From: SVEL01 sp045126475
Lineage (GTDB): Bacteria > Bacillota > Clostridia > Lachnospirales > Lachnospiraceae
DNA length: 64,000 nt
Direction: 5' to 3'
NCBI GenBank assembly: GCA_045126475.1
Contig: JBGVOL010000026.1
Coordinates: forward strand, 4,715-68,714
Below, piece after piece: positions 58,497 to 64,000 of this stretch. Both the position numbers and the translations under genes were made by a program. Positions within the stretch are counted from its first letter, which is position 1. Every line of letters starts with the position of its first letter. The notes below the pieces were generated by a model. The model had not been told where the DNA came from. It was given only the letters and a program-made list of their open reading frames with translations, and ran no database searches.

Positions 58497-59597
58497 ATGA
58501 GATTTGTCAGAGTGGATGAGCTAACCAAGGGTATGCGTCTTGCAAAACCAATTTATAATAAGAATGGTGTATTATTGTATGACAGAGATACTAAGCTCAC
58601 TAAACAGGGTATAAACAGTATAAAAAACTTTAAACTCATAGGTATGTATATTTTGGAACCGGCAGAGCCGCTTCCGCCAATGACTCAGGATGATATTGAC
58701 TTCGAGAGATTTCAGACCATGAGTGTCTTCGGCTTGAAGGAAGCCCTTGAATCTATCATGGACGGCAGAAAGCCTGCAAATATTATGACGCTTATAAAGA
58801 CACTTATAAAGAAGTATGCAAAGCGTTCAAATAAAGTGAATTTTGTTCAAAACCTGCGAAGCTGTGACGACTATGTGTATAAGCACAGCATCAACGTTGC
58901 GGTTCTGGCTGCACTTATGGGTGCGCGTCTGAGAATAAGTGTGGAAGATATGAAGAATATGGTCTATGCGGCACTTATTCATGATATCGGAAAATTATAC
59001 ATACCTCCTGAGATAGTTGAAAAGCCTGTCCATATGGATGAAGACAGGAAGACGGTGACCGCCTGCGAGACAAAAGGTGACAAATATCTTCAGGAGATGG
59101 ATTTTATCAGTGACAGTGTTAAATTGATTTTGCAGCAAAAATATACGTTGCAGAGCGATGCAAGGATAAAGGCAAAGGACAAGCGGTTTAAGGAATGTGC
59201 GAGGATACTCCAGATTGCGGAAAAGTACGATGACATGACAGCTATGAAGATTGGAAAGGAGCCGTGTTCTGATATAATTGCCATTAGGGAACTTCTTGCA
59301 AACACTGAAATATATGATGAAATCATTGTGGCGGCCCTCGTTGACAGTATGAAGGTGCTTCATCCCGGCGTGTGTGTGGAGTTTAGCAATGGCAACAGCG
59401 GCCTGGTTATAAGGGCAAATGAAGAAAACGTTTTAAGACCGCTTGTTCTTTGCTTTAATGACAATCAGGTGTATGATTTTGCTGAGGAGAATGTGGCTGC
59501 AATGCTGAAGATAAAAGATATTATGAAAATAATGGATAAGCGTATCAAGATTGATCAGGCAACTATTGATGAGTATTTGAGAAGGTATAACAGTTGA
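58497..59597 (+). CDS. HD-domain protein with degenerate HD-GYP
   Basis: 366 aa. The N-terminal DUF3391-like segment (RFVRVDELTKGMRLAKPIYN) and an HD domain are clear (VYKHSINVAVLAALMG, ALIHDIGKLYIPPEI). However, the downstream HHxxxDGxGYP block that defines c-di-GMP phosphodiesterases is absent, where DSVKLILQQKYTLQSDARIK is found instead. It may bind rather than cleave c-di-GMP, or act on something else. Start ATG 58497 after GAAAGG. The frame is open further upstream. The GGDEF/HD-GYP gene at 60672 is nearby on the same strand. Confidence 0.85.
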   Translation: MRFVRVDELTKGMRLAKPIYNKNGVLLYDRDTKLTKQGINSIKNFKLIGMYILEPAEPLPPMTQDDIDFERFQTMSVFGLKEALESIMDGRKPANIMTLIKTLIKKYAKRSNKVNFVQNLRSCDDYVYKHSINVAVLAALMGARLRISVEDMKNMVYAALIHDIGKLYIPPEIVEKPVHMDEDRKTVTACETKGDKYLQEMDFISDSVKLILQQKYTLQSDARIKAKDKRFKECARILQIAEKYDDMTAMKIGKEPCSDIIAIRELLANTEIYDEIIVAALVDSMKVLHPGVCVEFSNGNSGLVIRANEENVLRPLVLCFNDNQVYDFAEENVAAMLKIKDIMKIMDKRIKIDQATIDEYLRRYNS

Positions 59598-59601
59598 CAT
59601 T

Positions 59602-60159
59602 ATGAAAGTATTGATAGAAACAGAGAGGCTTGTGTTAAGAGCCCTTGATGACAGCTGCGAGAACAGAACAAAGGTGCTGAATTTTCTCAATAAAGGCAGG
59701 GACATTTTTGAAAAGTATGAGATGGCAAAGGTGCCGATGTACTATTCGGATGTTTACCAGAAAAATGTGCTCTCCACAGAGTATTCGGCAACTCTCGGAA
59801 ACAGATATGTCAGGTACTATGCATTCCTGAAGGATAATCCGGATGTTATTATCGGTACGGTATCGTGCGGAAGTATTACGCCGGAGCCGTATTGTGCCGG
59901 AACTATCGGGTATAAGTTTGATAAGGATTACTGGCATAAGGGATATGCAAGGGAAGCACTGAGGGCAGTGATGGAGGAAATATTTACAGAACTTAAGCTT
60001 CACAGACTTATTGCATACGTTATGGATACAAACATGCCGTCAGTAAAGCTTTTGGAGGCTGTAGGTTTTCACATGGAGGGATTGTGTGAGAAAAACCTGA
60101 AAGTAAATGGGGTCTGGGAAAATCACATGCTGTATGCCATATTAAATCCATATGAATAG
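59602..60159 (+). CDS. GNAT acetyltransferase, RimJ/RimL-like
   Basis: 185 aa. Acetyl-CoA-dependent N-acetyltransferase fold: IETERLVLRALDD at the N-terminus, the CoA-binding YWHKGYAREALRAVMEEIF, HRLIAYVMDTNMPSVKLLEAVGF, and a C-terminal HMLYAILNP. The substrate may be a ribosomal protein N-terminus or another amine and is not determinable. It starts 4 bp after the HD-domain gene without a strong ribosome site of its own, so coupling is likely. Confidence 0.9.
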   Translation: MKVLIETERLVLRALDDSCENRTKVLNFLNKGRDIFEKYEMAKVPMYYSDVYQKNVLSTEYSATLGNRYVRYYAFLKDNPDVIIGTVSCGSITPEPYCAGTIGYKFDKDYWHKGYAREALRAVMEEIFTELKLHRLIAYVMDTNMPSVKLLEAVGFHMEGLCEKNLKVNGVWENHMLYAILNPYE

Positions 60160-60185
60160 ATGGAAACACAAGAGGTACAGGGAAG

Positions 60186-60659
60186 ATGAAACGGGAAGAA
60201 AAATATATGAAAGAGGCAATAAAACAGGCGAAGAAGGCATACGCACTGGGTGAAGTGCCAATCGGATGCGTTATTGTCTGTGAGGATAAGATTATCGGCA
60301 GAGGGTATAACAGAAGAGTTACAGACAAAAATACCCTGTCGCATGCTGAATTAAATGCCATAAAAAAGGCATCAAAGAAACTTGGCGACTGGCGGCTTGA
60401 CGGATGTGAGATGTACATCACGTTGGAACCATGTCAGATGTGTGCAGGCGCCATAGTGCAGTCGAGAATAAAAAAAGTATATGCAGGAACCATGAATCCT
60501 AAAGCAGGATGTGCCGGGTCCATACTGAATCTTTTGAATGTACCTGAATTCAATCATCAGGTCGAATTTGAGAAGGACATACTACACGAAGAGTGTGCAG
60601 GACTCCTGACCGGTTACTTTAAGGAAATGAGAGAGAGAAAAAAGCATCTGAACACATAA
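60186..60659 (+). CDS. tadA: tRNA-specific adenosine deaminase TadA
   Basis: 157 aa. Converts wobble A34 of tRNA(Arg-ACG) to inosine. Zinc and catalytic residues: His53-Ala-Glu55 in SHAELNAIK and Cys83/Cys86 in EPCQMCAGAI. The Y-N-R-R loop and the C-terminal LTGYFKEMRERKK are typical. The ATG follows a GGGAAG-type site. Often near dnaX and the SRP RNA gene in Firmicutes. Here the SRP RNA lies 2.9 kb downstream. Confidence 0.95.
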   Translation: MKREEKYMKEAIKQAKKAYALGEVPIGCVIVCEDKIIGRGYNRRVTDKNTLSHAELNAIKKASKKLGDWRLDGCEMYITLEPCQMCAGAIVQSRIKKVYAGTMNPKAGCAGSILNLLNVPEFNHQVEFEKDILHEECAGLLTGYFKEMRERKKHLNT

Positions 60660-60671
60660 GGAGAAAAATGA

Positions 60672-63496
60672 ATGATGACAGAGAGTTATTCAGTTAATAA
60701 ATACATCAAAGCATTGTTTTGTGCGCTTATTTCGTTCATAGTGATTGGGTTTGTCTGTGCCGAAAATTCTTATCCTTCTGAGAGGGAACAAAAAATTGAG
60801 CCGGACGAGCTGATTTATGATGAACCTATTTTCTGGGAGAAGCAGGACGGTTCAAAGGAACAGATTACGGCACCCGGAAACTTTGATGTTGAACCCGGAG
60901 AGACAATGATTGTTACGACAATACTTCCTGATGATTACGATGAGAATACCATAGCATTGCGCGGTTCATTGCAGAACGTAAGATTTTATATTGATGGGGA
61001 ACTGCGCTCTGAATATGATACAAAGGATTCAAGACCGTTTGGCTCCAATTCTGCCAGTCGATATGTATTTTGTGACACTTCAAAGGAAGATGCCGGAAAG
61101 GAACTTCGAATTGAACTGTTGTCAAACTCTGAGATGTATTCGGGTGTAGTCAACGAGTTATATTGCGGCAGCAGGATAGAAATATGGAATTATATATTTG
61201 ATATTTACGGCAGAGAGACGGTAATTGCACTTTTTATTATGTTTGCCGGTATGATTACTATTATTTTCAGTATTGCACTGGGTATTATATATAAGTCTAA
61301 AATCAGTCTTGAATATCTTGGCTGGTGTATGGTTATAGGAGCAGTGTGGCTTTTGGGAGAATCAAAGCTGCGCCAGTTGTTTGTTTCAAATACATCTGTT
61401 TTGGCATCTTTATGCTTTGTGGTAGTTATGATTTGTCCTATCCCTGTACTGTTTTATGTGGACAGTATCCAGAAGGGAAGATACAAAAAGTTTTATTATA
61501 TTATTGAAGGTGCAGCGGTTGCTAATCTGACTATTTCAAGCATTCTGCAATTTGCAGAAATTGCTGATTATATAGATACACTTTTTGTATCACATATTAT
61601 TTTGGGTGCTACATTTGCTGCAGTGTTTATAACCTTTCTTATTGATTTATTTAAAGGCAAAACAAAGGAGTATAGGCTGATTTTAATAGGTATTCTGGCA
61701 GGAATGATAGGCGCTGCGGGAGAGACAATATCTGTTTATTATGTTGTAAGTGCATCGGGAATATTTTTGGGAATGGGTTTGCTTATTCTTCTTTCTTTCG
61801 CGGTTATAAAGACAATAATAGATATCCGTGATATGGAGAACAGGCGTAACAGAGAGCATCTTGAGAACCGCAGAAAGCAGACGGAGGCAATGTCGCTTCA
61901 GATGATACAGACACTGTCTACAACGATTGAGGCAAAGGATGAATATACCAATGGTCATTCAAGTCGTGTCGCACATTATGCGGCTCTGATTGCGGCCGAG
62001 CTTGGATGGAGCGAAAGCGAAGTAGAAAATCTTAAGAATGCAGCTCGCCTGCATGATGTGGGAAAAATCGGTATACCTGATACCATACTTAATAAGCCTC
62101 AAAGCTTCTGGATGAAGAGTATGAGATTATAAAAAAACATACAACTATTGGTGCTGATATATTAAAAAACATAACCCTTATTGAACATGTGGACATTGTA
62201 GCACGTTTTCATCATGAAAGATATGACGGAAAAGGGTATCCTGTGGGTCTGTCGGGGGAGGCAATTCCTATTGAGGCACGCATTGTTGCTGTGGCAGACA
62301 GCTATGATGCCATGAGCTCAAAACGAATATACCGTAATCCTCTGCCGAAGGAAGTCATTCGTCAGGAGATACTTAAGAATAGGGGGCGTCAGTTCGACCC
62401 TGATGTGACAGACGCATTTATAACACTTTTTGATGAAAACCGTCTGCAGATGGAAAACGAACCCCCAAGAGCTGCCAATGATACACTTTCTGAGATTGAG
62501 TTGAACGGAACAGAGGAAGCAGGCATATTTATTTCCAATGTGATGGATACAATGAAGAATCAGAGAGAAAAAGAGAATATGGATTATCTTACAGGTCTTC
62601 CTACGAGAAATCTGGGAGAGAAGCAGATAGCCCTGAATATGCAGAACCATTCCGGCTGTCTTGTATTTATGGATATGGATAATCTGAAAAAAATCAATGA
62701 TATCTATGGCCACAGAGCAGGTGACAAGGCATTGAAACTGCTGGGAGAAACAATTGTCGGATGTTCGGGAGATACCATAGCATGTCGACTTGGCGGAGAT
62801 GAATTCCTGCTTTTTATTGCAGATGTTTCAAAGGATGAAGCATTAGATACTGTGAAAGAGATTTTTGACAGCTTTACTGCAAAGAAAGAGAATGATGTGG
62901 AGATTCAGGCGGCTTCATTGTCGGGTGGTTTATGCATGAGCATTAAGGGAGAGTCATTTTCGGAGTGTTATGCAAAAGCAGATAAGGCATTGTATTATGT
63001 GAAGCAGAATGGCAAGAGCAGTTATTCATTCTATCACCAGCTTGAAGAGGAAAGCACACAGCCGATGAATTCAGGAAAAGATCTGGAGCAGGTTGCAAGA
63101 GCACTTCGTGAAAGCGGAAACTACACAGGAGCACTTGACCTTGATAATCGTGAATTTTCTAAGATATTTGAGTATATGAGTAACCTGGGAGAGCGATATA
63201 AGCATGCCTGTCATCTTGTGATGATAACCATGGATTCGGCTTCCGATAATACCATGTTTATTGAGAAAATAGAGAAGGCTTTGGAATGTATGGAGATGGC
63301 AATCAGAAGTAATATCAGAAATGTAGATATCTGTACACGTTATAGTTCCATGCAGTATCTTTTAATACTTATGGAAGCGGGAGAAGATAATATTCCGGTG
63401 GTTATCGAGCGTATCTTCAGTCAGTATTACAAAGTATACAGCGAGAATGATTTCCGCCCACGGTATGAATATATTGCAATGCAGGACAAAAACTGA
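60672..63496 (+). pseudogene. Membrane sensor-HD-GYP-GGDEF gene, split by a 1-nt frameshift
   Basis: ORF a (60672-62132) has a signal or first membrane helix, an extracellular domain, about seven membrane segments (residues 175-385) and the start of an HD-GYP domain (HSSRVAHYAALIAAELGW, ARLHDVGKIGIPDTI). At the A-run 62101-62103 one A is missing. Adding it continues NKPQKLLDEEYEIIKKHTTIG into the second frame, which holds HHERYDGKGYP and an intact GGDEF (ACRLGGDEFLLF) plus a C-terminal extension. The whole would be about 941 aa, combining c-di-GMP synthesis and hydrolysis domains. True mutation, phase-variable homopolymer or sequencing error are all possible. The ORF from about 62189 alone would be cytosolic. 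Confidence 0.85.
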
Positions 63497-63508
63497 CAAA
63501 ATCTCGTA

Positions 63509-63537
63509 TTGACATAAGCTGTTTATTCATATATAAT
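63509..63537 (+). promoter_or_regulatory. Consensus promoter of the SRP RNA gene
   Basis: TTGACA (63509-63514), 17-bp spacer, TATAAT (63532-63537). Both boxes are perfect and the predicted start is 63544, at the outer CCACGC arm of the RNA. Confidence 0.9.
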
Positions 63538-63544
63538 AAAGACT

Positions 63545-63806
63545 CCACGCAGCTGGGAAGATAGCGGTGTCCTGTACCTGCAATCCGCTTTAGCAGGAGT
63601 GATATCTGCCTTCGGGCATTTGCCCGTAGAGCTGCCTTTTGTAAGTGGCGTTGACGTTTTGGTCTTACGCAATGGAAACTTTCGAACCGTGTCAGGTCAG
63701 GAATGAAGCAGCACTAAGAGAGAACTTTCATGTGCCGTGAGGTCGCCGGAACTGAGCTAACTGCAGGAGTAACGTCTGTGGACTGTGCACAACGGCAGAT
63801 GCGTGG
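63545..63806 (+). ncRNA. ffs: Signal recognition particle RNA, large (Alu-containing) form
   Basis: About 262 nt. The Alu-domain segment CGGTGTCCTGTACCTGCAAT and UAACGTC-type 3' region match the Bacillus 6S/scRNA, and the S-domain tip GTCAGGTC...GGAA...GAAGCAGC is intact. The ends CCACGC (63545) and GCGTGG (63801-63806) pair to close the molecule. It works with Ffh in membrane targeting of nascent proteins. Boundaries are inferred from that end pairing and the promoter. Confidence 0.95.
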
Positions 63807-63825
63807 TTTAAAATAGTGAATATTA

Positions 63826-63857
63826 AAGCCGCGAAAACTATATGGTTTTCGCGGCTT
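63826..63857. terminator. Bidirectional terminator between SRP RNA and pfkA
   Basis: A perfect 13-bp stem AAGCCGCGAAAAC / GTTTTCGCGGCTT with a 6-nt loop lies between two convergent genes. The U-tracts are interrupted on both sides. Confidence 0.75.
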
Positions 63858-63865
63858 ATATTATA

Positions 63866-64000
63866 TTAGTCTCCGAAGCTTATGCCAAGTGCTTTTGCTT
63901 CCTTGATGATTGAGCTGTCAGGGTCAACCATTTTGAGCTTTCCTGCAACCTCCTCAAGTGGGATGCGGACAAGCTCGTCGTGTCTGATGCCGACCATCTT
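63866..64000 (-). CDS. pfkA: 6-phosphofructokinase PfkA, C-terminal fragment (cut by window edge)
   Basis: The last 44 residues (KMVGIRHDELVRIPLEEVAG... ending ALGISFGD) match the C-terminus of ATP-dependent phosphofructokinase, which phosphorylates fructose-6-phosphate in glycolysis. The rest of the gene is to the right of the window. Convergent with the SRP RNA gene. Confidence 0.75.
   Translation of the reverse strand, partial: KMVGIRHDELVRIPLEEVAGKLKMVDPDSSIIKEAKALGISFGD

Overview
The window looks like chromosome of a low-to-moderate GC, spore-forming clostridial Firmicute, most likely family Lachnospiraceae. The reasons are purine-rich Shine-Dalgarno sites, near-consensus sigma-A promoters, a T-box upstream of metG, a large Bacillus-type SRP RNA, an SpmA-like sporulation gene, the yaaR-holB-ricT-rsmI neighbourhood, a type III glutamine synthetase, LL-diaminopimelate aminotransferase and a DUF6128-like protein. 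No plasmid, phage or integrase genes were seen.

Region 1 (1-22 kb) is nitrogen assimilation and its consumers. glnN-purF runs leftward. Rightward lie pyrG-gltB-gltD, then two accessory genes (a DUF-type protein and an aminoglycoside-phosphotransferase-like kinase), then an apparently continuous operon glnA - ANTAR antiterminator - aspS2 - dapL - gatC - gatA - gatB. The leaders of glnN, glnA and pyrG each have a good sigma-A promoter followed by a GGCG-rich terminator hairpin before the gene. With the glnA-linked ANTAR protein this suggests transcript-level (antitermination) control of nitrogen genes. The aspS2/gatCAB set makes Asn-tRNA(Asn) by the indirect, glutamine-dependent route.

Region 2 (22-34.6 kb) is accessory. 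It holds small unknown and broken ORFs, an autoinhibited class III Fic enzyme, a MITE-like repeat, an MBOAT/SGNH/sigma-V/RsiV-like operon (probable lysozyme-responsive cell-wall acylation), an XRE-ImmA pair with a broken third gene, and a compact peptide system: a 626-aa RRNPP-like regulator with two HTH segments, a convergent 52-aa PapR/Phr-like pro-peptide, a 36-aa Cys-containing RiPP precursor, a radical SAM/SPASM maturase and an ABC exporter. The pro-peptide and RiPP genes diverge from a 59-bp dyad whose two arms end at the two -35 boxes. This looks like a quorum-sensing-controlled RaS-RiPP locus and is the most interesting system here.

Region 3 (34.6-44.2 kb) has a diguanylate cyclase and receiver protein, then a conserved housekeeping cluster: Orn/Lys/Arg decarboxylase, guanylate-kinase-like protein, yaaR, holB, an inserted unknown membrane protein, ricT, a tRNA m6A methyltransferase and rsmI. 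An AbiF/AbiD-like HEPN protein follows, with its own adjacent small-RNA gene (consensus promoter, two hairpins, U-tract).

Region 4 (45.4-64 kb) has leftward marR plus a 50-aa ORF, spmA and a DUF885 lipoprotein. Rightward it has two large secreted unknown proteins, T-box-metG, tatD, rsmA, a DUF3737 protein, a DUF6128-like protein, a degenerate HD-GYP protein, a GNAT acetyltransferase, tadA, a frameshifted sensor-HD-GYP-GGDEF gene and the SRP RNA. The leftward 3' end of pfkA closes the window. Two interspersed repeat families are present: a 13-bp-TIR MITE with a partial copy 12 kb away, and a 4 x 20 bp GATACAGGGGGACG-type tandem element at two loci.
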